Assembly: GCA_944384705.1 (NCBI GenBank)
Contig: CALWUI010000012.1
Location: 62,001-126,000, forward strand
Length of the DNA: 64,000 bases
DNA from: an uncultured Clostridia bacterium
GTDB lineage: Bacteria > Bacillota > Clostridia > Oscillospirales > Acutalibacteraceae
Reading direction: 5' to 3'
This document shows, in pieces, positions 41,993 to 50,773 of this stretch (its first letter is position 1; the number at the start of each line of letters is the position of its first letter). Under the pieces are notes generated by a model. That model saw nothing but the letters and a program-made list of their open reading frames with translations, ran no database searches and was not told the origin of the DNA. A program made the translations under genes and the position numbers.

Positions 41993-42856
41993 TTATCTAT
42001 TTTTCCCCATAAAGAAAAGTGCAACTGTTCCTGGGCCAGCATGTGCACCAATAACTGAACCTATATAATTAATCTTTACTTCTTTAACATCAAAATTTTT
42101 TAAAATAAGGTCTTTAACAAAATTGGCATCTGCAAGAGCATCTCCATGGGATATAAAGACAACATCATTTGTTGTGACTTCAGCAGAATTTTTCATATGA
42201 TCTACCAATGAAATTAATGCGGCCTTTCTTCCCCTAACCTTTTCAGTCGTGATCAATTTGCCTGCGTTATCAACGTGCAATATAGGTTTAATTCCGAGCA
42301 TACTTCCAAATAAGGCTGATGCTGAAGAAACTCTTCCACCTCTTTTTAAATGGAATAAATCATCAACTGTAAACCAGTGGCAAACATTAAGTTTATTTTT
42401 TTCAATCCATTCAGATAAGTCGTCAATAGAAAGACCTTCTTTTTTCTTTTGTGCCGCATAGTATACCAAAAGGCCTTCTCCCATAGAAGCAGAACGCGAA
42501 TCAACGACAATTATTTTTCTTTCTGGATACTGTTCAATAAGTTCATTTTTAGCAATTTCTGCACAAGAAAATGTACCACTAAGTGCAGACGAAAAAGCTA
42601 TGTAAAGAATATCCATTTGTTGATTTAAATAAGGTTCAAATTCTTTAATAAACGTTTCAGTATTTACTTGACTTGTTTTAACATTCTTTTTCTCTCTCAA
42701 TAAATTATAAAAATCTTTATACGACATTCCTGTGCCATCATAATAAGATTTTTCTTCATATATAAATTTTAGTGGAATTACTTTTACATCGAGCTCGTTC
42801 AAATAATCAGAAGTTAAGTCGCAAGTAGAATCAGTAATAATAACGTAATCTTTCAT
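41993..42856 (-). CDS. DegV family fatty-acid binding protein
   Basis: A 287-residue DegV protein. These bind a fatty acid and, as FakB, present it to FakA kinase for phospholipid synthesis. IITDSTCDLTSDY, KTSQVNTETF, FSSALSGTFSCAEIA, DSRSASMGEGLLV, LFHLKRGGRVSSASALFGSMLGIKPIL and SVIGAHAGPGTVALFF are diagnostic. The ATG at 42856 follows AAGGAG. No fakA gene is in the window, so fatty-acid delivery is an inference from the family. Confidence 0.92.
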   Translation of the reverse strand: MKDYVIITDSTCDLTSDYLNELDVKVIPLKFIYEEKSYYDGTGMSYKDFYNLLREKKNVKTSQVNTETFIKEFEPYLNQQMDILYIAFSSALSGTFSCAEIAKNELIEQYPERKIIVVDSRSASMGEGLLVYYAAQKKKEGLSIDDLSEWIEKNKLNVCHWFTVDDLFHLKRGGRVSSASALFGSMLGIKPILHVDNAGKLITTEKVRGRKAALISLVDHMKNSAEVTTNDVVFISHGDALADANFVKDLILKNFDVKEVKINYIGSVIGAHAGPGTVALFFMGKNR

Positions 42857-42886
42857 AAATAAAAACTCCTTAAAAAACATAGGTAG

Positions 42887-43396
42887 TTAAATTTTTGCTC
42901 CATATATATTATCGTAAATTTCTCTTTTATAGTCAATAAAAGTTTTTTCATCTATCAACGTAGGATAGCTCATTATCAACAAATGTTGAGATTTTTCAGT
43001 TTTTCTTAAAGGTGGTTGCTCATAAAAAAATTTATTTAGATTGAATCCAAGTCGTTTATAAAAATTAATTCTCTTTTTAGATATTTCTGAAATTGGTGGT
43101 TCTACCTCTAAAAATATAAATTCTCTTATATTTTTTAAATTCTTTAAATTAAATTCAATTATTTTTGTTCCTATTCCTTTGCCTCTAGAATTTTTTGAAA
43201 CAGCTAAGTGCTCAAAAAATATACAATTTTTCAATATCCAATAAGCTAAAAAGCCAACTATAGCTCCACTATTATCGTTCTCTATGTATATGTTATACTT
43301 ATCATTATTTAATAGTTTTTTTTGTTCTTCATAAGTTCTTATTTCACTATTAGGAAATGACTCATCCATTATTTTAAAAATTTCATCAAAATTCAA
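42887..43396 (-). CDS. GNAT family N-acetyltransferase
   Basis: A 169-residue acetyltransferase. The acetyl-CoA binding loop is SKNSRGKGIGTKIIEFNL (about residues 83-100), preceded by the beta-4 strand IFFEHLAV, and RINFYKRLGFNLN near residue 130 is the usual beta-6/alpha-4 region. The substrate cannot be inferred. Start is TTG, eight bases after AGGAGG. It lies 30 bp upstream of degV on the same strand and diverges from spoVB. Confidence 0.85.
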   Translation of the reverse strand: MNFDEIFKIMDESFPNSEIRTYEEQKKLLNNDKYNIYIENDNSGAIVGFLAYWILKNCIFFEHLAVSKNSRGKGIGTKIIEFNLKNLKNIREFIFLEVEPPISEISKKRINFYKRLGFNLNKFFYEQPPLRKTEKSQHLLIMSYPTLIDEKTFIDYKREIYDNIYGAKI

Positions 43397-43465
43397 GATC
43401 TGCGCCTCCTTAATTTCCTTATAGTAATTTTACATTATACTAATAAAGATTTCCAGAACATAATA

Positions 43466-43503
43466 AAAAAATACTCCGCATATACCTAAGTATGAAACGG
43501 AGT
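43466..43503. promoter_or_regulatory. hairpin covering the spoVB ribosome-binding site; minus-strand terminator-like
   Basis: ACTCCG (43473-43478) pairs with CGGAGT (43498-43503), with further pairing (CATA/TATG type) inside. The right arm contains the only GGAG before the spoVB ATG (14 bases away), so folding of the plus-strand mRNA would hide it. On the minus strand the same hairpin is followed by ATTTTTTT, which looks like an intrinsic terminator for antisense transcripts. Confidence 0.5.
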
Positions 43504-43516
43504 GTAAAATAAATTT

Positions 43517-45097
43517 ATGAAAAAGAAAACTTTTTTAATAAATGCACTAATATTAACCGTAACTTCTCTTATAAATATGTCTATTGGTTTAATTTTTCGT
43601 ATATATATGTCCAATAAGATTGGAGCGGAAGGTATCGGAATTTATCAATTAGTTACTTCAGTTTATTTTTTTGCAACAACTTTTTCCACTACAGGCATAA
43701 GCCTTACTGTGACACGTCTTGTAACAGACAACATTGCTCAAAAACAATATTCTCGAGCAAAAATGGTATTAAAAAAATGTCTTGCTTTAGGAGTTGGAAT
43801 AAGTCTTTTTATAGGTTTTTTCATGTTTATTTTTGCAAAACAAATCGGCATATTTATTTTAAAAGACAGCCGTACTATTTTATCCTTAAAAATTTTAGCA
43901 ATTAGTTTACCTTTTGTCGCTATTTCCTCATGTTTTAGAGGTTATTTTTATGCTGTACGGCGTGTTATAAAAACTGCAAGCGAGCAATTACTCGAACAAA
44001 TTATTGAGATTATTGTTTTTTTTATTTTAATAGAAAATTTTGTACCCTGCAAAATAGAATTCGCCTGTGCAGCAATAGTTACAGGAACAACTCTTGCAGA
44101 AATTTTATCTAGTTTATATTCATACGTCCTTTATATTTACGACATAAAAAAATTAAAATTTTCTCAAGACTTTAAAGATAGCCGCTCAAACTCAAAAATA
44201 CTTCCTATTTTTTTGCCTTTTACAGCAAGTGCATCACTCAGAGCTGGACTTAACACCCTTGAAAACATACTCATTCCTTCCGGATTAAAAAGCTACGGAG
44301 CCTCAAGCACCAAGGCATTATCCACCTATGGACTAATCTTAGGAATGGTTATGCCAATAATTACATTTCCAGCATTAATTTTATTATCGTTTTCTATGCT
44401 ATTAATACCAGAAATGTCAGAAGCTAACTCAATAAACAAAAATTCAGACATTAATTATGTGTCTGAAAAGGCTATAAAGCTCACATTAATTTTTTCTATA
44501 ATAGTAATGAATATTTTTTTATTTTTTTCAAAAGATCTATGTCAAGCTATATATTCAAATTACGAAAGCAGTTTTTATTTAAAAATTTTAGCACCACTTG
44601 TTCCTTTAATGTATATAGACAAAATTGTAGATGGCATTTTAAAAGGCTTAAACCAGCAGATTTATTATCTATCGTGCAACATAATAGACTCCCTAGTACG
44701 GGTCACTTTAATTTTCATCTTGCTGCCAATCATAGGTATAAAAGGACTACTAATTATGATGTTTACAAGCACAATTCTAAATTCTACATTAAGCATTTTA
44801 AAACTAATCCAGATTACAACTTTAAAAATCAGTTTAAAAAAATACGTATTTTTTCCTATAATTTTTTCGGGTTTTGCTACATACTTTTCTAAATTGCTAT
44901 TTACAAATTATAATTCTCCTATTTTAAGAGCTTTAACTGAAATTACTTTTAGTATATTGACGTATTCAATTTTAGCATTCCTATATTATATTAAGCCTTC
45001 AAAAATAGATAATAAAAGTGCAATATCTAACAATATTATTATATCCAAATTAAAACTAAATTTTATTAAAACAAAAAGAACTCAAAGAAACATCTAA
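43517..45097 (+). CDS. SpoVB/MurJ-like polysaccharide (lipid II) flippase
   Basis: A 526-residue MVF/MATE-fold membrane protein with 14 predicted helices, similar to stage V sporulation protein B. N-terminal INMSIGLIFRIYMSNKIGAEGIGIYQL and SCFRGYFYAVRRVIKTASEQLLEQIIE (loop with conserved FRGYFxG-type motif, here FRGYFYA) match the SpoVB branch. SpoVB is needed for spore cortex synthesis and probably flips lipid-linked precursors. The start ATG has a distant GGAG. Its last codons overlap the terminator of the opposite rplA operon. Confidence 0.88.
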   Translation: MKKKTFLINALILTVTSLINMSIGLIFRIYMSNKIGAEGIGIYQLVTSVYFFATTFSTTGISLTVTRLVTDNIAQKQYSRAKMVLKKCLALGVGISLFIGFFMFIFAKQIGIFILKDSRTILSLKILAISLPFVAISSCFRGYFYAVRRVIKTASEQLLEQIIEIIVFFILIENFVPCKIEFACAAIVTGTTLAEILSSLYSYVLYIYDIKKLKFSQDFKDSRSNSKILPIFLPFTASASLRAGLNTLENILIPSGLKSYGASSTKALSTYGLILGMVMPIITFPALILLSFSMLLIPEMSEANSINKNSDINYVSEKAIKLTLIFSIIVMNIFLFFSKDLCQAIYSNYESSFYLKILAPLVPLMYIDKIVDGILKGLNQQIYYLSCNIIDSLVRVTLIFILLPIIGIKGLLIMMFTSTILNSTLSILKLIQITTLKISLKKYVFFPIIFSGFATYFSKLLFTNYNSPILRALTEITFSILTYSILAFLYYIKPSKIDNKSAISNNIIISKLKLNFIKTKRTQRNI

Positions 45098-45114
45098 AGC
45101 ACCTTTAAGTTCTT
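45071..45114 (-). terminator. terminator of the rpmG-secE-nusG-rplK-rplA operon
   Basis: Minus strand: a 12-bp stem with one wobble (45114-45103 with 45087-45076) followed by TTTTTGTTTT. The hairpin lies 24 bp after the rplA stop and inside the last codons of spoVB. Confidence 0.7.
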
Positions 45115-45137
45115 CTAATTTGAATTAAAATTAAAAA

Positions 45138-45833
45138 TTATATTCCTACTTTATTCGGATTCAGCCTAATTCCTGGTCCCATTGTAGTAGAAACTGCACA
45201 AGAGCGAATATATTGGCCCTTTGCAGCTGAAGGTTTTGCTTTTACAATAGCTCCAAGCAAAGCATTAAAGTTTTCAATTAATTTTTCCTTGCCAAAAGAA
45301 ACCTTTCCAATAGGACAGTGAATAATATTTGTTTTATCCAAACGATATTCAATTTTTCCCGCCTTAGCATCTTTAATCGCTTTAGCAATATCGGTTGTAA
45401 CCGTTCCTGCCTTAGGGTTAGGCATTAGTCCTCTCGGACCTAAAATTTTACCTAAACGACCAACTAAAGGCATCATATCTGGGGTAGTAATCAAAACATC
45501 GAAATCCATCCAGCCATCATTTTGTATTTTAGCAATATATTCGTCTGAACCAACAAAATCCGCACCAGAAGACTCTGCCAAACCCACATTGTCTCCTTTA
45601 CATATAGCAAGTATCTTAACAGTTTTTCCCGTACCATTTGGTAAAACAATAGCACCACGCACTTGTTGATCAGCATGACGTGAATCAACACCTAGTTTAA
45701 CATGCACTTCCACAGTTTCATCAAATTTAGCTGTGGCTGTTTTAACACATAAATCTATAGCTTCATCATTTTCATATAATTTTTTTTTATCGACAAGCTT
45801 TGCGCTCTCGATATATTTTTTACCATGTTTCAT
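45138..45833 (-). CDS. rplA: 50S ribosomal protein L1
   Basis: A 231-residue protein of the ribosomal L1 stalk. [19 protein letters not shown]-type [44 protein letters not shown] (signature, near residue 125) and [17 protein letters not shown] at the end are conserved. Start ATG is preceded by GGGAGG. It is last in its operon and is followed by a terminator; rplJ and rplL, which normally follow, are not adjacent. Confidence 0.97.
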   Translation of the reverse strand: MKHGKKYIESAKLVDKKKLYENDEAIDLCVKTATAKFDETVEVHVKLGVDSRHADQQVRGAIVLPNGTGKTVKILAICKGDNVGLAESSGADFVGSDEYIAKIQNDGWMDFDVLITTPDMMPLVGRLGKILGPRGLMPNPKAGTVTTDIAKAIKDAKAGKIEYRLDKTNIIHCPIGKVSFGKEKLIENFNALLGAIVKAKPSAAKGQYIRSCAVSTTMGPGIRLNPNKVGI

Positions 45834-45889
45834 TGGTTTTCCTCCCTCTAAAGTGGTAAATCGGATTATTTCCTCCCACCTGGGCTAAA

Positions 45890-46315
45890 TCAGTTAACAA
45901 CCTCAACGCCCATACTACGTGCAGTACCCGCAATCATGCTAATAGCACTCTCAACTGATGCCGCATTTAAATCTGGCATTTTTTGTTCAGCTATTTTTTG
46001 CAGTTGCTCACGGGTAATTTTAGCTACCTTATTTTTATTAGGCACTCCAGATCCACTATCGATTCCGCAAGCTTTTTTTATAAGCACAGCAGCCGGTGGA
46101 GTTTTTGTAACAAAAGTAAATGATCTGTCAGCATAAACCGTAATTACAACTGGAATAATCAATCCCACATCATTTTTAGTACGTTCATTAAATTCCTTAG
46201 TAAACGCCATAATATTAACGCCATGCTGTCCCAAAGCGGGGCCAACAGGCGGTGCCGGAGTCGCCTTTCCAGCAGGGATCTGTAACTTAATAAAGCCAGT
46301 AACTTTTTGAGCCAT
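45890..46315 (-). CDS. rplK: 50S ribosomal protein L11
   Basis: A 141-residue protein of the GTPase-associated centre. [28 protein letters not shown] and [20 protein letters not shown] are textbook L11 sequences, and [12 protein letters not shown] ends the C-terminal rRNA-binding domain. The exact family length and GGAGGTGTAAATA upstream support the start. It stands between nusG and rplA. Confidence 0.97.
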   Translation of the reverse strand: MAQKVTGFIKLQIPAGKATPAPPVGPALGQHGVNIMAFTKEFNERTKNDVGLIIPVVITVYADRSFTFVTKTPPAAVLIKKACGIDSGSGVPNKNKVAKITREQLQKIAEQKMPDLNAASVESAISMIAGTARSMGVEVVN

Positions 46316-46423
46316 TTATTTACACCTCCAAAATTAGTGGTAATTAACGAAACATTAAATTAAAAAGTTTCTTCCACCCGAGATTTTACTCCCTCGCAGT
46401 AAATATAAACTTACTACTAAAAA

Positions 46424-46948
46424 TTAATCATCCATCAATTCAACCTGAGATAATTCGAGTTCAACCGGAGTACTACGGCCAAACATATTCACCAAAACAC
46501 GCACGTAATTATTTTCTATATCAATAGCCTCAACTGTTCCAGTGTTATCTTCAAGAGGCCCTTCAGTAATAATAACCGTGTCAGCAATTTTATAAGGAAC
46601 TTCCACAGAACTTCTGCCAATACCAAATCGACGAACTTCTTCGTCAGTTAATGGAACTGGTTTAGAAGATGGCCCCACAAACCCCGTACATCCACGGATA
46701 TTTCTTACAACATACCAAGTTTCATCCGTTAAAACCATTTTAATAATAACATAACCTGGAAAGACCTTACGTTCAACCGTACGTTTTTTGTTGTCTCTCA
46801 ATTCTGTAACAGTCTCAGTTGGAACAATAACCTCTTGAATTAAATCCTCAAGCCCTCTATTTTCTATAGTTTTTTCAAGGTTAGAAGCGACTTTATTTTC
46901 ATATCCCGAATAAGTATGCACAATGTACCACTTAGCTTCTTCTGGCAT
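46424..46948 (-). CDS. nusG: transcription termination/antitermination protein NusG
   Basis: A 174-residue RNA-polymerase-binding elongation factor. The NGN domain has KWYIVHTYSGYENKV, KKRTVERKVFPGYVIIKM and WYVVRNIRGCTGFVG; the C-terminal KOW domain shows VIITEGPLEDNTGTVEAID and FGRSTPVELELSQVE. It couples polymerase to ribosome (S10) or Rho. The position between secE and rplK is universally conserved. Confidence 0.96.
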   Translation of the reverse strand: MPEEAKWYIVHTYSGYENKVASNLEKTIENRGLEDLIQEVIVPTETVTELRDNKKRTVERKVFPGYVIIKMVLTDETWYVVRNIRGCTGFVGPSSKPVPLTDEEVRRFGIGRSSVEVPYKIADTVIITEGPLEDNTGTVEAIDIENNYVRVLVNMFGRSTPVELELSQVELMDD

Positions 46949-46966
46949 GATATTCCTCCCAGATAA

Positions 46967-47197
46967 TTAATTGGCAATATGCATTATAGTACCAAGAAGT
47001 TTAGTCAAACCAAAATCTAAAGCACCCACAAATATTGCACTAATAATAATTGACGATAATACAACACCAGTATTTTTAAAAGTGGATTTAACTGTTGGCC
47101 AAACTATCTTTTTTAGTTCATTTTTACAATCAATAAAAAAGCTGCCTATTTTTTGAAAAATATTTATTTTTGCATCAGTATTTTTCTTTTTTGCCAT
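46967..47197 (-). CDS. secE: preprotein translocase subunit SecE
   Basis: A 76-residue single-helix SecE. FFIDCKNELKKIVWPTVKSTFKNTGVVLSSIIISAIFVGALDFGLTKLL contains the conserved amphipathic W-P motif (KKIVWPT) and the transmembrane helix (about residues 43-65). It stabilises SecY in the translocon. It lies between rpmG and nusG. Confidence 0.94.
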   Translation of the reverse strand: MAKKKNTDAKINIFQKIGSFFIDCKNELKKIVWPTVKSTFKNTGVVLSSIIISAIFVGALDFGLTKLLGTIMHIAN

Positions 47198-47221
47198 AGT
47201 TTTTATCCCTTCCCGTCCAAA

Positions 47222-47371
47222 TTATTTTGTTTCTTTATGCACAGTATGCTTTTTGCAAAACCTACAGTATTTATTCATTTCTAATCTGTCAGGATCACTT
47301 TTTTTATTTTTCATAGTATTATAATTACGCTGTTTGCACTCAGTGCAGGCTAATGTAACTTTTACTCGCAT
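47222..47371 (-). CDS. rpmG: 50S ribosomal protein L33
   Basis: A 49-residue protein starting [19 protein letters not shown] and ending KHTVHKETK. Two CxxC pairs (C9/C12 and C36/C39) form a zinc ribbon, marking it as the C+ form of L33. GGGAGGTG lies five bases before ATG. It heads rpmG-secE-nusG-rplK-rplA, as in many Firmicutes. Confidence 0.95.
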   Translation of the reverse strand: MRVKVTLACTECKQRNYNTMKNKKSDPDRLEMNKYCRFCKKHTVHKETK

Positions 47372-47433
47372 GGCGGCACCTCCCGGAACGTCGGAATTTT
47401 TTAGCCTCCCTCTAAAGGATACAAAAATAAAGC

Positions 47434-47445
47434 CCTCTTAAGAGG
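47434..47445 (-). terminator. small palindromic hairpin in the rpmG leader
   Basis: CCTCTTAAGAGG is a perfect 12-base palindrome; on the minus strand it is followed by GCTTTATTTTTG. It lies just after the rpmG promoter and 45 bp after the stop of the upstream gene, so it may end that gene's transcript or act as an attenuator. Confidence 0.35.
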
Positions 47446-47452
47446 TGTATAT

Positions 47453-47482
47453 ACTATACCACATAAAGCAACTCTTAGTCAA
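47453..47482 (-). promoter_or_regulatory. rpmG: promoter of the rpmG operon
   Basis: Minus strand TTGACT (47482-47477) and TATAGT (47458-47453) with an 18-bp spacer, between the stop of the upstream gene and rpmG. Confidence 0.6.
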
Positions 47483-47491
47483 GCAATTTTG

Positions 47492-48274
47492 CTAATTTTT
47501 TTGTGCTGCATTCAGAGTGTCTGAGATAAACGTACTTTTTTTCTTTATTTTTTCTGGTTTTATTTTTTTCCCTTTTAGTTTATATGCCTCTCTCATTGCT
47601 ATTTTTAATTCATTACTAACAGTGGCAGCAATATTTTCTCGTGCTGAAACATTTTCTATTTCATTTAAAAATACAATAGTTATTATAGCTTTTGTATCGA
47701 GATTTCCAGAAGAATACGAATTACTAAAAATTGTACATAATTTTTTAAATTTATCTTTAGGATCACCGTCTGCTAAAACTTTTTTTATAATTGGTAAAAT
47801 AATTGTCCTAGAAAAGGTTACATACCTAAAGTTCTGATAATTTTTTGTTTCTTCTCGAACCATATCTTTCAATTCAGGAAAAATATTAGCTATTCTGTTT
47901 ATTAAAAAAATAGGCATTGTATTATTGTCATCATCGGATTTTTTTTTCTTTTTAATATTCTTTTGGCAAGTTATTTTAGAATTATCTCTAATAGTTATAA
48001 CAAAATCCGCAGCAATATCCTTAGCTTCTTTTTCAGTATCATTTTGAGGATCAAAAAGCCATGTAGACAAAATTTTTTCTGATGTTATCTCTTTATTCTG
48101 CAACATACAATAAAACAGCTCAAAGTTATTTTTACTCTCGTTAAAACTTATTTTATAAGCATTTTCTTCTTTCATAAATATGATATTGCTTTCATTTATA
48201 ATTTTTTCAAATCCTTTTTTTATTAACAGTTCACTTAATTTTTCATCTATTATTTTAAAAGCCTTATTTATCAA
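47492..48274 (-). CDS. hypothetical protein with Lys/Asp-rich linker
   Basis: I do not recognise this family. The TTG at 48274 (nine bases after GGGAG) gives 260 residues; a GTG at 48316 without a ribosome-binding site is less likely. There is no signal peptide or membrane helix. The first ~110 residues form a mixed alpha/beta domain (LLIKKGFEKIINES, AYKISFNESKNNFELFY). A charged linker KKKKKSDDDNN follows, and the last ~130 residues are mostly helical with a basic tail. It lies upstream of the rpmG operon and diverges from ddl. Confidence 0.65.
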   Translation of the reverse strand: MINKAFKIIDEKLSELLIKKGFEKIINESNIIFMKEENAYKISFNESKNNFELFYCMLQNKEITSEKILSTWLFDPQNDTEKEAKDIAADFVITIRDNSKITCQKNIKKKKKSDDDNNTMPIFLINRIANIFPELKDMVREETKNYQNFRYVTFSRTIILPIIKKVLADGDPKDKFKKLCTIFSNSYSSGNLDTKAIITIVFLNEIENVSARENIAATVSNELKIAMREAYKLKGKKIKPEKIKKKSTFISDTLNAAQKN

Positions 48275-48425
48275 AGAATATTCACTCCCAAAAAATTTAT
48301 AAAAACATTTTAACACATTTTTCTAACACTTGTCATTAATGTTTAATAAATTATTGAATAAAATTTGCTTAATCTTGCACCGCACGTTTTAATGTGATAA
48401 TATTTATTTATTATAGGAGGTTTTT

Positions 48426-49502
48426 ATGAACAAAAAAGTAATTGCTATTTTATTTGGGGGCGCTTCTTCTGAGCACGAAATTTCTAGAATTTCTGCCTCA
48501 TCAATTATAAAAAACATATCTAAAGAAAAATACGAACTTATTTTAGTTGGAATCACAAAACATGGTGAATGGTTTTTGTATACTGGAGATGTCTCAAAAA
48601 TTGCTAACGGCGAATGGGAAACTGATGATATAAACAAAAAATCTGCTTCTATTTCACCTGATTCTTCAATTGGCGGGCTAATTGTATACGAAAACGGCAA
48701 ATACTCCATAATTAAGCTTGATGCTGTCATTCCTGCTCTTCATGGCAAAAACGGCGAGGATGGAACTATTCAAGGTCTACTGAAGCTTGCCAAAATTCCA
48801 TTTGTAGGATGCGATACTTTCTCATCTGCGGCTTGCATGGATAAAATAACAACAAATATTACTTTGACTTATGCGGGAATAAAGAAACCTAAATTCGCCT
48901 TTATAACTAAAAATTACTTCAATTCTAACAAAGAGAAATGCATGGATTATATTAAAAAGACTTTACCGCTCTTTCCACTTTTTGTAAAACCCTCAAATGC
49001 AGGGTCTTCTGTTGGAATAACTAAAGTTCATTCTCAAAAAGATTTGATTAAGGCTATAGAAACTGCTTTTCTCGAAGATAACAGAGTGCTAATTGAAGAA
49101 GGTATTAATGGGCAAGAAGTTGAGTGTGCAGTTTTAGGCAACAAAACTCCAATTGTATCTATATGCGGTGAGATTGTTCCATCAAATGAATTTTATGATT
49201 ATGAAGCAAAGTATATTAGTAATGACTCTAAACTATACATTCCGGCACATTTAGACGAAGAAATTTCTAATAAAATACGCAAAATAGCTTCAAAAGCATA
49301 TAAGATCATGAGTTGTTGCGGTCTTGCTAGAATTGACTTCTTTGTTGAAAAAGATACTAATGAGGTTTATTTAAATGAAGTAAATACTTTTCCAGGGTTC
49401 ACCAGTATTAGTATGTATCCAAAATTATTTGAATATACGGGCATCTCTTATTCAGATTTAATTGATAAATTAATTAATCTTGCTTTTGAAAGGGCAAAAT
49501 AA
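48426..49502 (+). CDS. ddl: D-alanine--D-alanine ligase
   Basis: A 358-residue ATP-grasp enzyme forming the D-Ala-D-Ala end of peptidoglycan stem peptides. IAILFGGASSEHEIS, PALHGKNGEDGTIQGLLKLAKIPFVGC, LFVKPSNAGSSVGITKV and LARIDFFVEKDTNEVYLNEVNTFPGFT are diagnostic. Tyr in the omega-loop region (EFYDYEAKY) argues for D-Ala rather than D-lactate specificity. The ATG follows ATAGGAGGTTTTT. murI follows at once, forming a wall-precursor pair. Confidence 0.95.
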   Translation: MNKKVIAILFGGASSEHEISRISASSIIKNISKEKYELILVGITKHGEWFLYTGDVSKIANGEWETDDINKKSASISPDSSIGGLIVYENGKYSIIKLDAVIPALHGKNGEDGTIQGLLKLAKIPFVGCDTFSSAACMDKITTNITLTYAGIKKPKFAFITKNYFNSNKEKCMDYIKKTLPLFPLFVKPSNAGSSVGITKVHSQKDLIKAIETAFLEDNRVLIEEGINGQEVECAVLGNKTPIVSICGEIVPSNEFYDYEAKYISNDSKLYIPAHLDEEISNKIRKIASKAYKIMSCCGLARIDFFVEKDTNEVYLNEVNTFPGFTSISMYPKLFEYTGISYSDLIDKLINLAFERAK

Positions 49503-49503
49503 A

Positions 49504-50349
49504 ATGAACAACAAAGCTATCGGAGTTTTTGACTCTGGTCTTGGAGGGCTTACCGCTGTTAAAGAATTAATGAAAGTTTTGCCCAACGAAAATATCGTTT
49601 ATTTTGGCGATACAGGGCGAGTTCCATATGGAGATAAAAGCCAACAAACTATTCTAAAGTACGCCCTTCAGGATATCGAATTTTTAAAATCTCTTAATGT
49701 AAAAATGATCTTAGCTGCATGTGGGACTGTAAGTTCTATAATTGAAGAAAGTAATGTTAATATTGATGTCCCATTTACTGGCGTAGTTGCGCCTACTGCA
49801 AATGCTGCAGCAAGTGCTACTAGAAATAATAAAATTGGAATAATCGGAACTACGGCAACCATTAAAAGTGGAGCTTATAAACGAGAACTTCTTAAAATTA
49901 ATTCAGAATTACAGATATTTGAGCAGGACTGCCCTTTATTTGTCCCGCTGGTTGAAAATGGATTTATAGAAAAAGATAATAAGGCTACGCTAATTATAGC
50001 AGAAAAATATCTTGCTGGTTTACGGAGCAAAAAAATTGATACTTTAATTCTTGGATGCACACATTACCCTATTATTAGCGAGATTATTTCCAGAGTTATT
50101 GGCCAGGACGTCAAGTTGATTGATTCTGGCAAAGAGGCTGCTATGTTTGCTGCAAACGCTCTGAGCTTTTCTGAATGTTTAACAGAACGTAAAAATAACG
50201 GGTCTTGTACATTCTATGTCAGCGATACCGTTAGTAGTTTTTCTAAAAGTGCTGGATTATTTTTGCAACAAAATGTCTCTCAAAAAGTAAAAATGATTGA
50301 CATTGCAAAATACTCGGCCAATATTGAAATAATCAATGATTGTAAATAA
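49504..50349 (+). CDS. murI: glutamate racemase
   Basis: A 281-residue racemase giving D-glutamate for peptidoglycan. Both catalytic cysteines are present, in LAACGTVSS and ILGCTHYP. The N-terminal IGVFDSGLGGLTAVKEL and YFGDTGRVPYGDKS motifs are typical. One deviation is AACGT where many enzymes have ACNT. The ATG at 49504 follows GAAAGGGCAAAATAA, one base after the ddl stop. Confidence 0.94.
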   Translation: MNNKAIGVFDSGLGGLTAVKELMKVLPNENIVYFGDTGRVPYGDKSQQTILKYALQDIEFLKSLNVKMILAACGTVSSIIEESNVNIDVPFTGVVAPTANAAASATRNNKIGIIGTTATIKSGAYKRELLKINSELQIFEQDCPLFVPLVENGFIEKDNKATLIIAEKYLAGLRSKKIDTLILGCTHYPIISEIISRVIGQDVKLIDSGKEAAMFAANALSFSECLTERKNNGSCTFYVSDTVSSFSKSAGLFLQQNVSQKVKMIDIAKYSANIEIINDCK

Positions 50350-50773
50350 AATGTATTTTATAACTATATTTAGTGTAATAAAAGAAAATAATAAACAAAT
50401 AAGTTCGTCTAAAATAACTACACCTTGTGAAATTGAATTTATAAATAAACCTTATCTAATTGCTTACAAAGAGATTATCGATGGTATTAAATTTTATTCT
50501 AATATAAAAATTTATAATGATAACTTGATTATTATTTCTCGAACGAGTGGTCAATCCGTTAAGTTTATCTTCGAAAAAAATAAAAATCATAAATGTAACT
50601 ATATTACAAAAATTGGCTTAATCGAACTGGAAATTTTTACTAGCAAAATTAAATTTAATTTTGAAAAAGATTCTTGTTACATAGAGATCGCTTACTCTAT
50701 TAGTTCAAATGGATTAATTTTTAGTAAAAATAAAATTATTATAAACGTCAAGGAGGCAACTAATAATGTCTAA
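50336..50773 (+). CDS. DUF1934 (YwiB-like) beta-barrel protein
   Basis: A 145-residue protein of the DUF1934 family, small lipocalin-like beta-barrels of unknown role found upstream of argS in Firmicutes, as here. Landmarks are the IEFINKPYLIAYKE strand, a middle IISRTSGQSVKFIFEKN, and LIELEIFTSKIKFNFEKDSCYIEIAYSIS near the C terminus. The start is uncertain: ATG at 50336 or 50351, neither with a good ribosome-binding site, which suggests coupling to murI (14-bp overlap). It overlaps argS by eight bases. Confidence 0.8.
   Translation: MIVNKMYFITIFSVIKENNKQISSSKITTPCEIEFINKPYLIAYKEIIDGIKFYSNIKIYNDNLIIISRTSGQSVKFIFEKNKNHKCNYITKIGLIELEIFTSKIKFNFEKDSCYIEIAYSISSNGLIFSKNKIIINVKEATNNV

Noticed and set aside
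43473-43503. Hairpin as terminator of an unseen minus-strand gene
   Set aside because: No minus-strand gene lies upstream of it; only antisense transcription of spoVB could use it, so it was kept as a regulatory hairpin instead.
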